The notes below the pieces were generated by a model that had not been told where the DNA came from, did no database searches, and worked only from the letters and a program-made list of their open reading frames with translations. From Flavobacterium tyrosinilyticum (lineage in GTDB: Bacteria; Bacteroidota; Bacteroidia; Flavobacteriales; Flavobacteriaceae), in contig NZ_JAMOKG010000002.1 of assembly GCF_023656565.1 (NCBI RefSeq), positions 1,184,030-1,248,029 on the forward strand: a stretch of 64,000 bases of DNA, read 5' to 3'. Below are positions 1 to 8,560 of this stretch, piece after piece (positions within the stretch are counted from its first letter, which is position 1; every line of letters begins with the position of its first letter). The translations under genes were made by a program, and so were the position numbers.

Positions 1-324
1 TTTTTCTCTAAAAGGCTTTACCATAAAACCGTACGGATGTGTAGCTTTTACAGCTTCAAGTGTACTTTGATTGGTATTTGCTGAAATATAGAGAAAAGGC
101 AGATTTTTTTGGCGAAGTTCCCAAGCGAGATCAATTCCAGTCAATTGGCCTTTTAAAATGATATCAAGCAGAATCCAGTCAGGGCTTTTTTCTTCGATTA
201 ATTTTCGAGCCTGAGCTACAGAGGCAGCAATGCCAACAACTTGATAACCCGCTTTATGCAGCATGATTTTTAAATCATTTGCAACTATAAAATCATCTTC
301 AACAATTAGTAGTTTCTCCTTCAT
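1..324 (-). CDS. Response regulator, receiver domain (3' part outside window)
   Basis: Read from the ATG at 324 this gives 108 codons of a CheY-like receiver domain and then leaves the window. The acidic pocket ED(10)D(11) is visible, the phospho-acceptor is D54 in LLDIILKG, and the conserved lysine lies in GFMVKPF. It closely resembles the receiver of the sigma-54 activator at 32920: both carry ILKG/MLKG after the Asp, ISAN, and THPYGF-VKPF. The full protein may therefore also be a hybrid regulator with an output domain, but the rest is not visible. It is downstream of and co-directional with the YoaK gene, from which it is separated by a terminator-like hairpin. The receiver call is firm; the output domain is unknown. 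Confidence 0.85.
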   Translation of the reverse strand, partial: MKEKLLIVEDDFIVANDLKIMLHKAGYQVVGIAASVAQARKLIEEKSPDWILLDIILKGQLTGIDLAWELRQKNLPFLYISANTNQSTLEAVKATHPYGFMVKPFREK

Positions 325-401
325 TACATTGTTTGTATAATTTCAGAATTTTCAGGAATAGCCAAGAATTTGGAGTTTTTTAGAAATTTCTTTTGGACCG
401 A

Positions 402-436
402 TTTTAGAATTCCCTTTTGAGAAAAGGGAACTAAAA
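402..436 (-). terminator. Terminator-like hairpin after the YoaK gene
   Basis: TTCCCTTTT and GAAAAGGGAA pair almost perfectly around a 2-nt loop. They are extended by TTTTAG/CTAAAA with a small bulge. It sits between the stop of the YoaK-family gene and the start of the response regulator, both on the minus strand, so it probably ends the long upstream run. Confidence 0.5.
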
Positions 437-493
437 TCATTTTTTAAAGATACTATATTATCAGAAATCTGCAATCTGAAAATGTAGATTTGA

Positions 494-1162
494 CTAGCTT
501 TTTCGGTGGTATAAATAGCAAATAATCATGGCTGCTCCGGGTAGAATTAGAGTTCCTAATCCGAAAAACTTTCCTGCAACTGCTCCTAGAAAACATCCAA
601 CAAGAAATCCGATTAAGGTAATAAACTGTTTTTTAAAACTTAAAAGAACTTCTGCATCTTTAAGCCCATTTTTTAATAAGCTTCCTAAATCAAGAGAAGC
701 TTGAGTCACATTTCCTGTCATCATAGTGGTTGGTCCATAGGTTTCTTTAGCGTAAAGTTTTCCAAAAGCATTCTGAAGTCCCATTGCAAAAACTGTTGTC
801 ATAGCAACCGTATACATGGTCCATTGTTCGAAGTTTTGCAAATAGCCAAAAACATAAGATGCAATACCACTTAAAACCAATATTATGCCTTCCCAAAATA
901 AAATGGTGTAGCGATTGGTTGCCTTTAGCGCAATTCTTCCTCCTGTAATTACCGCAATAATGAAAACAGGAAAAGTAAGCAGTTTTACCCAAGCATGAAG
1001 GTCTGAACCTTTTACAATCTGATAGGCAAAAACGATAAAGTTACCTGTTACGTGCGCCGAAAATATCGAATCGGCTGCGACAAAAGTTACGGTATCGCAA
1101 TACCCTGCTATTATGGTGAGAAGCAGGGTTACGTACCAAATATTTTTTTGTTGAATTTCCAT
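494..1162 (-). CDS. YoaK/DUF1275 family membrane protein
   Basis: The 222-residue protein is almost entirely hydrophobic, with about six membrane segments. It matches the YoaK (DUF1275) pattern: an early AGYCDTVTF segment, HVTGNF near residue 38, and TGNVTQASLDLG near 150. The family is widespread and its biochemical role is not established. It starts only 9 bp after the Dps stop codon, so the two are probably cotranscribed. The family assignment is good; no function is claimed. Confidence 0.85.
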   Translation of the reverse strand: MEIQQKNIWYVTLLLTIIAGYCDTVTFVAADSIFSAHVTGNFIVFAYQIVKGSDLHAWVKLLTFPVFIIAVITGGRIALKATNRYTILFWEGIILVLSGIASYVFGYLQNFEQWTMYTVAMTTVFAMGLQNAFGKLYAKETYGPTTMMTGNVTQASLDLGSLLKNGLKDAEVLLSFKKQFITLIGFLVGCFLGAVAGKFFGLGTLILPGAAMIICYLYHRKS

Positions 1163-1171
1163 AATTTGTTT

Positions 1172-1645
1172 TTAGTTTAAATGTGCACGAAGCATCCATG
1201 CCATTTTTTCATGATTTTCTACAAGACCTGTAATAAAATCGCTTGTTCCAGCATCTTGCAATTCATTGGCAATAGGGTTAATGTTTTCTCGAAGATAAAT
1301 AATAATGCTTTCGTGATCTAAAAGCAATTCTTTGATAAAACCATTACTATCGTTTTTCTCTTTTAATTCTTCTGTTAAATGCGTCAGCGCTAGAAAATCT
1401 TTTAAAGTCGCTGGAGTATAGTGGCCTAAAGATCTAATTCTTTCTGCAACCGTGTCTACAATTTCGTCAATGGCGTCGTATTGCTGTTCAAAGAAAAGGT
1501 GTTTGTTGTAAAAATCTGGGCCTTCAACGTTCCAATGCGCTCTTTTTGTTTTGGTATAAAGTACGAATTCGTCTGCAAGAATTTTAGTTAATACATCAAC
1601 AATTTTTGAGATGTTTTCTTGTTTAATTCCGATGTTTGTTTTCAT
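1172..1645 (-). CDS. dps: Dps family ferritin-like DNA-protection protein
   Basis: A 157-residue four-helix protein of normal Dps length. The ferroxidase ligands of the family are present with the right spacing: H37 (AHWNVEG), H49 twelve residues later, then D64 and E68 (DTVAER). Dps dodecamers oxidise Fe(II) with peroxide, store the iron and protect DNA in stress or stationary phase in the cytoplasm. It lies in a minus-strand run with YoaK and DoxX, consistent with a stress-response set. A copy of the inverted-end repeat lies immediately upstream (1696-1873), so its transcription may depend on promoters before or inside that repeat. Confidence 0.93.
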   Translation of the reverse strand: MKTNIGIKQENISKIVDVLTKILADEFVLYTKTKRAHWNVEGPDFYNKHLFFEQQYDAIDEIVDTVAERIRSLGHYTPATLKDFLALTHLTEELKEKNDSNGFIKELLLDHESIIIYLRENINPIANELQDAGTSDFITGLVENHEKMAWMLRAHLN

Positions 1646-1695
1646 TTTTAAATTAGGTTTAATAAATAATATTTATGTTAAGGGTAATTAAATTA

Positions 1696-1873
1696 AACAC
1701 ATAGAAACATAGATTTTTCCTGTTTTTTGAAAAGAATAGAGAAAGAAACTTCTAGCACATAGTTCTTTGCGTTAGTCAAAGTTTAAAACTTTGAGAAAGT
1801 TGAAAAAGCTATGTGTATTAATGCAAGTGAAACGCCTTTTACTCGCTTCAAAAAAGCTATGTTTCTATGTGTT
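1696..1873 (+). repeat. Inverted-end repeat, copy A (178 bp)
   Basis: Bounded by perfect 17-bp inverted ends AACACATAGAAACATAG and CTATGTTTCTATGTGTT. Inside are GAAAGAAACT, a second CACATAG, the palindrome CAAAGTTTAAAACTTTG, and GTGAAACGCCTTTT. It lies between DoxX and Dps. No ORF with coding character lies inside, so it is MITE-like or an RNA-forming repeat. Other copies are at 4986, 12695 (truncated), 13294 and 30109. Confidence 0.85.
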
Positions 1874-1878
1874 AAAAA

Positions 1879-2313
1879 TTAATTGTTTAGTAATGATAAT
1901 AAATAATTGTCAAGTGAATACGTTCCTGCGCCTAGGGCAAGAAGCAGTAATAGTGATAATGTGTACATGTACGGAACGTCACGCACTTCTAGCGAATCAT
2001 TTCTATGAACTACAAAATACCCAATGGCAGTTACACCAATTGTTGGGAGAACGGCAAGACGTGTTCCAAGTCCAAGAATAATAAAAAACGGAATTACAGT
2101 ATCTGAAAATGTTGCAACTAAACCGTTTAATTTTTCGGGCAAATGCAACGGATTTGGAACTTGTTCTTTCTGACCGTTTTCAACTCTGAATTTCTTCATT
2201 CCGTGTACTCTGAAAAGCTCAATCGCCAGCAGTACTCTAAATGCTAAAAGCGCTGCGTTGTTGAATGAATTTCCTAAATCGGAATTCAATATTTGTTTTA
2301 TAATTTCGATCAT
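1879..2313 (-). CDS. DoxX family membrane protein
   Basis: About 144 residues from the ATG at 2313, with four predicted membrane helices and the DoxX-like pattern RVLLAIELFRVHGMKKF, then FFIILGLGTRLAVLP and a final LLLLALGAGTYSLD. An upstream ATG at 2340 would overlap the amidohydrolase gene and adds a non-hydrophobic tail, so 2313 is preferred. DoxX proteins are small inner-membrane proteins, some linked to redox or sulfur oxidation; the role here is unknown. It follows the amidohydrolase closely and is probably in the same operon. Confidence 0.8.
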   Translation of the reverse strand: MIEIIKQILNSDLGNSFNNAALLAFRVLLAIELFRVHGMKKFRVENGQKEQVPNPLHLPEKLNGLVATFSDTVIPFFIILGLGTRLAVLPTIGVTAIGYFVVHRNDSLEVRDVPYMYTLSLLLLLALGAGTYSLDNYLLSLLNN

Positions 2314-2324
2314 ATTTTTAAAAT

Positions 2325-4211
2325 TTAGAAAGCAAAACAAGAACAGCCCAAAGCGCCCCAGAATGCGTTATAATTGTTTACTGGAACATTGCTCATTCTC
2401 GCAGCATCATGATTGTGCAAATGAACATCGCAACTTCCGCTACAGCTGTGAATCTGCGAAGTCAATTTTGGTTTTGCATCTGCTTTTGCGTTTTTTTCAA
2501 TTGCACTCTGGAAACTGCTTCTTGCAGGATATCCGTTGTAAATATTGGTTGGTGACCAATCTGGCAAAATCGGAATGTGAGGTGGTGAGAATGAAGAAAA
2601 ATCTCCATTAGCATACACAATTTTTCCATCGACAATCGTTAGGTCGGCTTCGATTTTTTTGATGTCTTCGTCGTCAATGGTAAAATAATCTCGATCTAAA
2701 ACCACTAAATCGGCAAACATTCCCACTTTAATATCTCCTTTTTTAGTTTGTTCCTGCGAAAACCAAGCGCTTCCTCTGGTGTACAATTCTAAAGCAGTTT
2801 GTCTGTTCAATCTGGTTTCATTGTATAATTGCAATCCGCCAATAGTTTTTCCAACGGTCATCCAATACATAGAAACCCACGGATTGTAACTGCTTACGCG
2901 TGTAGCGTCTGAACCTGCACCAACAGGAACTTCCATTTCAATCATCTTTTTGATTGGCGGCGTGTTTTCGGCAGCTTTTGCTCCGTAACGATCGGTGAAA
3001 TATTCCCCCTGATACGCCATTCTGCTTTGAACTGCAATACCGCCTCCCAAAGCTTTTACACGTTCGATGTTTCTTTCGTCAATCGTTTCAGCGTGATCAA
3101 AAATCCACGGAAGTCCGTTGAAAGGAACATCTTGATTGATCTTTTCAAAAACATTCAAAAACCTTGTAATGCTTTCGTTATAAGTCGCATGAAGTCTAAA
3201 TGGCCAACGATTTTCTACCAAAAGGCGAACTACTTTTTCTAATTCAGCTTCCATGTTTTCAGGAAGATCTGGTCTTGGCTGAAGGAAATCTTCAAAATCG
3301 GCAGCAGAAAAGACCAACATTTCACCAGCTCCGTTATGACGGTACATATCATTTCCTTGATATAATTTTACAGTATCAATCCAATCGGAGAAATCCTCAA
3401 ATTCGTGTTTTGGTTTTTGGGTGAAAAGATTGTAGGCAATTCTTACGGTCAATTGTTTCTTTTCGTTCAACTCATTAACCACTTTATAATCATCTGGAAA
3501 GTTCTGAAATCCGCCTCCAGCATCAATAACACTTGTGATTCCGAAACGGTTCAATTCTTTCATAAAATGACGCGTCGAATTAATCTGATGCTCGTAAGAA
3601 AGTGTTGGGCCTTTTGCCAAAGTCGAATACAAAATCATCGCATTTGGAGTCGCAATAATAAGCCCTGTCGGTTCTCCGTTGGAGTCACGTTCGATATGTC
3701 CTCCCGGAGGCGCAGGCGTATTTTTGTTGTAACCAACGGCTCTCAACGCTGCTCTGTTCATAATGGCTCTGTCGTACAAATGCAGAATAAAAACAGGAGT
3801 ATCGGGTGCAATAGCATTGATTTCTTCTAAAGTTGGCATTCTGCGTTCGGCAAACTGAAATTCAGACCAACCGCCAACAACACGAACCCATTGCGGATTT
3901 GGAGTGCGATCTACTTGCTCTTTCAGCATTCGAAGCGCATCTGCCAACGAAGGAACGCCATCCCAACGTAGTTCAAGATTATAATTTAATCCACCTCGAA
4001 TAAGGTGAATGTGTGAATCGTTGATTCCAGGAACAACTCTTTTATTCTGAAGATCAATTATTTTGGTTTCTTTAGATGCAAAATCCATTATGTCGCTGTC
4101 ATTTCCTACTGCAATAAATTTTCCGTCTTTAATGGCAACAGCTGTAACGTTTGGAGTTTCAGCGTTGAAACTATGAATTTTGCCGTTGAATAAAATTAAA
4201 TCTGCTTTCAT
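2325..4211 (-). CDS. YtcJ-type amidohydrolase with Cys/His-rich tail
   Basis: 628 residues of the amidohydrolase superfamily. The first metal motif is H67-x-H69 (NDSHIHL), a later ligand sits in FDHAET, and the active-site Asp in GAGSDATR near residue 450. The N-terminal LILFNGKI and C-terminal DLTIVDGKIVYAN strands form the usual composite beta-sandwich. There is no signal peptide, so it is cytoplasmic. The substrate is unknown; relatives hydrolyse cyclic or acyl-amide bonds. The last 50 residues are unusual: CSGSC, HLHNHD and CSCF form a possible extra metal site. It starts 7 bp after the secreted M17-like gene and probably shares its transcript. Confidence 0.85.
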   Translation of the reverse strand: MKADLILFNGKIHSFNAETPNVTAVAIKDGKFIAVGNDSDIMDFASKETKIIDLQNKRVVPGINDSHIHLIRGGLNYNLELRWDGVPSLADALRMLKEQVDRTPNPQWVRVVGGWSEFQFAERRMPTLEEINAIAPDTPVFILHLYDRAIMNRAALRAVGYNKNTPAPPGGHIERDSNGEPTGLIIATPNAMILYSTLAKGPTLSYEHQINSTRHFMKELNRFGITSVIDAGGGFQNFPDDYKVVNELNEKKQLTVRIAYNLFTQKPKHEFEDFSDWIDTVKLYQGNDMYRHNGAGEMLVFSAADFEDFLQPRPDLPENMEAELEKVVRLLVENRWPFRLHATYNESITRFLNVFEKINQDVPFNGLPWIFDHAETIDERNIERVKALGGGIAVQSRMAYQGEYFTDRYGAKAAENTPPIKKMIEMEVPVGAGSDATRVSSYNPWVSMYWMTVGKTIGGLQLYNETRLNRQTALELYTRGSAWFSQEQTKKGDIKVGMFADLVVLDRDYFTIDDEDIKKIEADLTIVDGKIVYANGDFSSFSPPHIPILPDWSPTNIYNGYPARSSFQSAIEKNAKADAKPKLTSQIHSCSGSCDVHLHNHDAARMSNVPVNNYNAFWGALGCSCFAF

Positions 4212-4218
4212 AGTTCGA

Positions 4219-4953
4219 TTATTTAGCGTTCAATTTGGTAATTGCTTCTTTTATTCCTTCTCCGGCAACGGTATAAAAAGCTGGGCCAGCAAGCAAGATA
4301 ACTTTGGTTAGAGGCTTATAATCTGTTAACTTTTTTTCTTTTAAATAAGATTGAGTTCTATATGCTTCAAACGAACCTAAAACCACATTTTCGGCTACCA
4401 GAGCAGTTGGTGAATCGATTCCTGCATCTTTAATATCACTTGCAAAAGAATAGTTTGAAACCCCTAAACGTAAAGCTTCACGCATGGCAGTGCTTCCAAC
4501 ACTAATCATTAAATCTGGAGTGAATTTATTGCGGTCTCCCAATCCGATTAATAGTAATTGTTTGGATGCTAAAGTTCCTTTTGGAGGTGTAATCAATAAA
4601 GTTTCAAGAGAATGACCAGTAAATCTGCCACTTTTGCGTAGTTCTGTAATAATGCCTTTTAACGCATCGTCTAAATGCACCATTCCGTTTAAGTTGGCAG
4701 GAAGGGCAGGAGGGTTAAAAATATCACCTTCTGTATATTCAAAAACGCAGGCAACTTGCAAGTCAGCTTCTGCTGCAGATGGTCCTTGAACCAATCCGTT
4801 TACTGCAATTCCGTCTACTTTCCCCCAAGTTACCGTAGAACCGATTGAAGCTGTTTGTGCAAAAGCATTGTTGCTAAGAGAGCCTGCAAATGCTGTGATT
4901 AGAAGTATTAGATGGGAAAATCTAAAACTATATTTTGAAGTGTTTGTTTTCAT
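4219..4953 (-). CDS. Secreted peptidase M17 N-terminal-like domain protein
   Basis: About 244 residues from the ATG at 4953. The N-terminus carries a basic start, a hydrophobic stretch (HLILLITAFAGSL) and an A-Q signal cleavage site near residue 33. The rest resembles the N-terminal, macro-like domain of leucyl aminopeptidase, with LLLIGLGDRNKFTP and phases such as GSTAMREALRLGVSNYSFA. The catalytic metallopeptidase domain is absent, so enzymatic activity is doubtful and a binding role is more likely. An upstream ATG at 4992 lies inside repeat copy B and would disrupt the signal peptide. It is 7 bp ahead of the amidohydrolase. Confidence 0.7.
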   Translation of the reverse strand: MKTNTSKYSFRFSHLILLITAFAGSLSNNAFAQTASIGSTVTWGKVDGIAVNGLVQGPSAAEADLQVACVFEYTEGDIFNPPALPANLNGMVHLDDALKGIITELRKSGRFTGHSLETLLITPPKGTLASKQLLLIGLGDRNKFTPDLMISVGSTAMREALRLGVSNYSFASDIKDAGIDSPTALVAENVVLGSFEAYRTQSYLKEKKLTDYKPLTKVILLAGPAFYTVAGEGIKEAITKLNAK

Positions 4954-4985
4954 TGTTAAGGGTTTAGTGTTGTTAAAATTTTTTA

Positions 4986-5198
4986 AACACATAGAAACAT
5001 AGATTTTCTTTACTTTGAAAAAGAGTAGAGAAAGAAACTAGTTTCTAACACATAGCTACTTTAACGATTTGTGAGAACTTTGTCAAAGTTTAAAACTTTG
5101 ACAAAGTTTGTAATTCAAATAGCGCCAGTACATCTTCTATGTGTAGTATTGCAAGTGAAACGCCTTTTCACGCCTCAAAAACTATGTTTCTATGTGTT
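4986..5198 (+). repeat. Inverted-end repeat, copy B (213 bp)
   Basis: Has the same perfect 17-bp inverted ends as copy A, the internal palindrome AGAAACTAGTTTCT followed by AACACATAG, a long palindrome TTTGTCAAAGTTT/AAACTTTGACAAA, and GCAAGTGAAACGCCTTTT. It is the longest copy and separates the outer-membrane barrel gene from the M17-like gene. Confidence 0.88.
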
Positions 5199-5220
5199 AA
5201 AAATTAATTTATGTATTTGA

Positions 5221-6615
5221 TTAAAATTTGAATCCAAGACGGGCATTAAAGAAAACTCCGTCTTTTGAGTTCGGAATCATGTCATCGATAAAAGCGCCAG
5301 TTTTAAAATACTGGATACCACTGACAACCGAAATATATTTGTTTACGCTATAGGTAAAATTAGCGAGATAGGCAGTTCCGATATATCTTTCGTCAGAATC
5401 GCTTCCGCGAAGATTTAGAATTCCGCTTGGCCTATAAACTCCGTCTTGTGTTGAAAATCTCCAGTTTAAAACCACATCGATCTGCATCTTTAGCTGTGGC
5501 AATAAATCCATCGTAGCATACGGATGAATATCGATAAGGTTTACTGGTCCAACTTGCGGACTAAAACCAAAATATCCTCCTTTTGGATACAGCGGATTAA
5601 ATGTTTGAAGATTTCCGTTGCCTTGGTTTTTATCTCCTGAGATATAATCGTTTCTTAGATTTATGGTGGGTTTAAATTTTACGTTTTCAAACATATACCC
5701 AATATCTACAGAGCCAGTCCAGGCATTGATTTTTCCAGAACCAAAAGTTCCGAATTGATATGCTGCTTCAAGGTTGTAAATAAAACCGCCACCGTATTTC
5801 CATAATCTTGAACCGATTGTATGCCTTCTTTCAGGAGCAATTCCTTCTTCAAAAACAGATTCATCTCTTCTGAATCCGAGATAATACAGATCAAGATTTC
5901 CTGCTTTTGGAAAAATTATTTTAGAATAGGCTCCCCAAAGATTAAGCTGTTTGGACATTTTATTATCAAAAACACCGTTATGAACCGTGTCAGCCATCAT
6001 GGCAAAAGCGTCGATTGAAACTCTTGACGAAGTGTACATCAATTTTCCTCCTGTAAAATAAAGTCTCGTATTTGGACCTTCTCTAACAGAAATTAGCCTT
6101 CCAGAACCATAGTCCAACTCTTGTCTTCCAGCGCGTACGGTTATTTTTTTGTCTTTTTGCTGCCATACATTCACATCTACAAAAAGATTCTGCACATTCA
6201 GCTGATCTTCGTCTATACCGCGAGCGCCATTTACACGGCCATCTTCTAGGGCGCTTCTCAATTGGGCAAATATTCTAACGCGTTTTCCTAAATGCACATC
6301 GGCATGAAGATCGTAACGCTGCAGTAAGAAATTGTTGTGCCCAATATTGAATCGTCCCCAGTCTTCATTGTTGAAATCAACATATTCATATCTGGCTTCG
6401 CCACCAATTGACATGTAAACGTCTTTATCTTGATTTAAGGGAATGAACTTTAGTCGTTCGTAAAAGTTTCTATTTGAATCTTTTAAGAATTCATAATTTT
6501 CATCGTAACGGAGCAGCTTAAAACTTTGAGCCGATGCCGTGTTTCCTATCAAAAGAAAAGAAACAATACAGAGGAAAAGGATTTTTGATAATATGGATTT
6601 TGATGATTCCAACAT
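5221..6615 (-). CDS. Alginate-export-type outer-membrane barrel protein
   Basis: About 464 residues from the ATG at 6615, where a clear signal peptide begins (KILFLCIVSFLLIG, cleavage after TASAQ). The mature part is a beta-barrel with alternating aromatic strands, GGEARYEYVDFNNEDWG near the start and a terminal FNARLGFKF ending in Phe. The pattern matches the alginate-export family porins (AlgE-like), in which an R-rich interior passes an anionic polymer or other solute. A longer frame from 6762 would run through the isochorismatase stop and is not used. Substrate specificity cannot be read from the sequence. Confidence 0.78.
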   Translation of the reverse strand: MLESSKSILSKILFLCIVSFLLIGNTASAQSFKLLRYDENYEFLKDSNRNFYERLKFIPLNQDKDVYMSIGGEARYEYVDFNNEDWGRFNIGHNNFLLQRYDLHADVHLGKRVRIFAQLRSALEDGRVNGARGIDEDQLNVQNLFVDVNVWQQKDKKITVRAGRQELDYGSGRLISVREGPNTRLYFTGGKLMYTSSRVSIDAFAMMADTVHNGVFDNKMSKQLNLWGAYSKIIFPKAGNLDLYYLGFRRDESVFEEGIAPERRHTIGSRLWKYGGGFIYNLEAAYQFGTFGSGKINAWTGSVDIGYMFENVKFKPTINLRNDYISGDKNQGNGNLQTFNPLYPKGGYFGFSPQVGPVNLIDIHPYATMDLLPQLKMQIDVVLNWRFSTQDGVYRPSGILNLRGSDSDERYIGTAYLANFTYSVNKYISVVSGIQYFKTGAFIDDMIPNSKDGVFFNARLGFKF

Positions 6616-6656
6616 AATGAAGCGTAAGAGATTTATAATAAAATGAATTAGTCCGA

Positions 6657-7289
6657 TTAGTGTTTCAACATATTGTGTGCGTAGTGAATACCAATTCCGT
6701 AAGAACCACCATATTTTTTCATTAAAGAAGTAACAGGACCGTAAGTTCCTTCGCGTGCCCAATCTCTTTGAAGTTCTAATAAATATTGAATAGAAGTTAC
6801 CGGAATCGCTCCAGCTTGAATCATTCTTTGTACAGCACGCTCGTGAGCTTCGGCAGTAACATCACCACAAGCGTCTGTAATAATGTACACTTCGTAACCT
6901 TCTTCAATTGCAGACAATGCAGGACCTACAATGCAAACGCCTGTCCACAGTCCAGCAAGCACAATTTTCTTTTTGTTTTTTGCTACGATAGCTTTATAAG
7001 CATTTTCGTCTTCCCAAGTATTCATGGTAGTTCTGTCAATGTACCCAGAAGTAGCAATAGGGTAAAATTCTTCTACTTCAGGAAAAACAGGTCCAGAAAA
7101 GCTTTCTTCTGCAACTGTAGTGACAACTGTTGCTACGTTAAAAATTTTCGATGCTCCAGCAACAATTGCCACATTCGTGCGTAATTCGCTTACTGGAATA
7201 TTGTGCGTTGCGAAGGCCATTTGTCCTTCAAAATCGATTAATACTAATGCGTGATTATCTGGTGATAATAAGTTAACTGATGGTTTCAT
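6657..7289 (-). CDS. Isochorismatase-type cysteine hydrolase (YcaC-like)
   Basis: 210 residues. The catalytic Asp is D19 in LVLIDFEGQ and the nucleophile is C119 in LAGLWTGVCI, both in family positions. The C-terminus continues with TDACGDVTAEAHERA, typical of YcaC-like members. The family comprises cytoplasmic amidases or ester hydrolases; natural substrates of the YcaC branch are uncertain. The usual catalytic Lys is not obvious, since the segment reads YIDRTTMNTW. It is followed by the outer-membrane barrel and preceded by two small hydrolase-linked genes in one run. A second isochorismatase-type gene lies at 27478, also next to alpha/beta hydrolases. Confidence 0.87.
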   Translation of the reverse strand: MKPSVNLLSPDNHALVLIDFEGQMAFATHNIPVSELRTNVAIVAGASKIFNVATVVTTVAEESFSGPVFPEVEEFYPIATSGYIDRTTMNTWEDENAYKAIVAKNKKKIVLAGLWTGVCIVGPALSAIEEGYEVYIITDACGDVTAEAHERAVQRMIQAGAIPVTSIQYLLELQRDWAREGTYGPVTSLMKKYGGSYGIGIHYAHNMLKH

Positions 7290-7371
7290 ACTATTTATTT
7301 TTAAGATTTTTAATTGGTTAGGCTAATGAAATAGAGTAATCATTAGCGATATTTCGTGTTTTTTTTTAAGA

Positions 7372-7689
7372 TTAGTGTGTAGACAATTTCTTAATCATTT
7401 CGGAAGAAATTGAATCGGCATAAATTCCAAAAGCGCTGGTTAAAACACCTTTGATATTGTAGATTTCAGATTTAATCCCGTAGACAATATCTTCATCTCC
7501 TGGATCGGTATCTCCTTCAAAACGGAATAAATATTCGATTTTGAATTCTTCTGGCGACATGCTCTGCGTATTGTTATTGTAGCGAATACAGTTAGAATCC
7601 AGATTAAAGTTTTCTGTAAAACCTTGTGTACCCAACCATTGCAAAGCTTCTGTAACCGTATCAAAAGAGGGTTGTTGAAAAAAACTCAT
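7372..7689 (-). CDS. Small conserved Bacteroidota protein, often misnamed PRPP synthetase
   Basis: 105 residues, no signal peptide. I recognise the pattern of a short Bacteroidota family: an N-terminal amphipathic TVTEALQWLGTQGFTENFNL, SPEEFKIEYLFRFEG, an acidic DTDPGDEDIVY, then YNIKGVLTSAFGIYAD and a final EMIKKL. Databases often label it phosphoribosylpyrophosphate synthetase, but it is far too short for that enzyme and has no PRPP-binding loop. The function is unknown. It sits between the chloroperoxidase-like hydrolase and the isochorismatase-type gene and is probably cotranscribed. Confidence 0.75.
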   Translation of the reverse strand: MSFFQQPSFDTVTEALQWLGTQGFTENFNLDSNCIRYNNNTQSMSPEEFKIEYLFRFEGDTDPGDEDIVYGIKSEIYNIKGVLTSAFGIYADSISSEMIKKLSTH

Positions 7690-7744
7690 AATTTGAGAAG
7701 ATTAAACTACCTGTAAATAAACCTTTACAGGCAGTGGTTATGGA

Positions 7745-8560
7745 TTATTTGATGAAATCTAAAATATCGTTGTTGATCGTTTCTGCCTCTGTTGTAGGCA
7801 TACCATGAGGAAATCCAGGATAAGAAATTAATTTCCCGTTTTTCAACAATTTTGCTGCTCTTGGTGCTTGACCATAAGGAACGATTTGGTCATCTTCTCC
7901 GTGCAATACTAAAACTGGAATATCTAAACTTTTTAAATCTTCTGTAAAATCAGATTCAGAGAATGCTTTAATTCCTTCGTAGTGAGACAATACAGAACCC
8001 ATCATTCCTTGACGCCACCAATTTGCTTTGATGCCTTCTTGAACAGTTTGCCCTTCGCGGTTCCATCCGTAGAAAGGAATAGGGAAGTCGTAGAAATATT
8101 GTGCTCTGTTGAATCCTGTTCCTTTTCTGATTTCGTCAAAAACAGACAATGGAACTCCTTCTGGATTAGATTCGTTTTGAATCATTATTGGCGTAACTGC
8201 GCTTATGATTACCGCTTTTGCAACACGACCTTTTCCGTATTTTGCAGCGTAACGAATTACTTCACCACCACCTGTTGAGTGTCCAACATGTATAGCATCT
8301 TTTAAGTCTAAAGCTTCAGTTAATTCAGCGATATCAGATGCGTAAGTTTCCATGTTGTTTCCTTCAGAGGCTTGACTAGAACGACCATGTCCGCGTCTGT
8401 CGTGTGCAATAACTCTGTAGCCTTTTTGAAGAAAAAACATCATTTGTGCATCCCAATCGTCACTTGATAAAGGCCATCCGTGGTGAAAAACAATTGGTTG
8501 TCCTGTTCCCCAGTCTTTGTAATAAATTTGTGTTCCGTCTTTTACTGTAAATGTGCTCAT
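7745..8560 (-). CDS. Alpha/beta hydrolase, non-haem chloroperoxidase/arylesterase type
   Basis: 271 residues with the features of cofactor-free haloperoxidase/esterase enzymes: HHGWPLSSDDWD oxyanion region near residue 26, the strand-turn HDRRGHGRSS at 53, the nucleophile elbow GHSTGGG with S95, the acid in LVLHGEDDQIVPY near 222, and the catalytic His in GFPHGMPTT near 250. It is cytoplasmic. Such enzymes hydrolyse esters and can form peracids. It is the first gene of the long minus-strand run and is preceded by a long leader with a sigma-54-like element at 8882-8897. Confidence 0.9.
   Translation of the reverse strand: MSTFTVKDGTQIYYKDWGTGQPIVFHHGWPLSSDDWDAQMMFFLQKGYRVIAHDRRGHGRSSQASEGNNMETYASDIAELTEALDLKDAIHVGHSTGGGEVIRYAAKYGKGRVAKAVIISAVTPIMIQNESNPEGVPLSVFDEIRKGTGFNRAQYFYDFPIPFYGWNREGQTVQEGIKANWWRQGMMGSVLSHYEGIKAFSESDFTEDLKSLDIPVLVLHGEDDQIVPYGQAPRAAKLLKNGKLISYPGFPHGMPTTEAETINNDILDFIK

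Noticed and set aside
1791..2081. 96-codon frame on the plus strand
   Set aside because: Starts inside the inverted-end repeat and covers the DoxX gene antisense.
5221..6762. Longer 513-residue version of the outer-membrane barrel
   Set aside because: The extra N-terminus overlaps the isochorismatase gene and precedes a perfect signal peptide at 6615.
7372..7689. PRPP synthetase
   Set aside because: Only 105 residues and without a PRPP-binding loop; the name is a database artefact of this small family.
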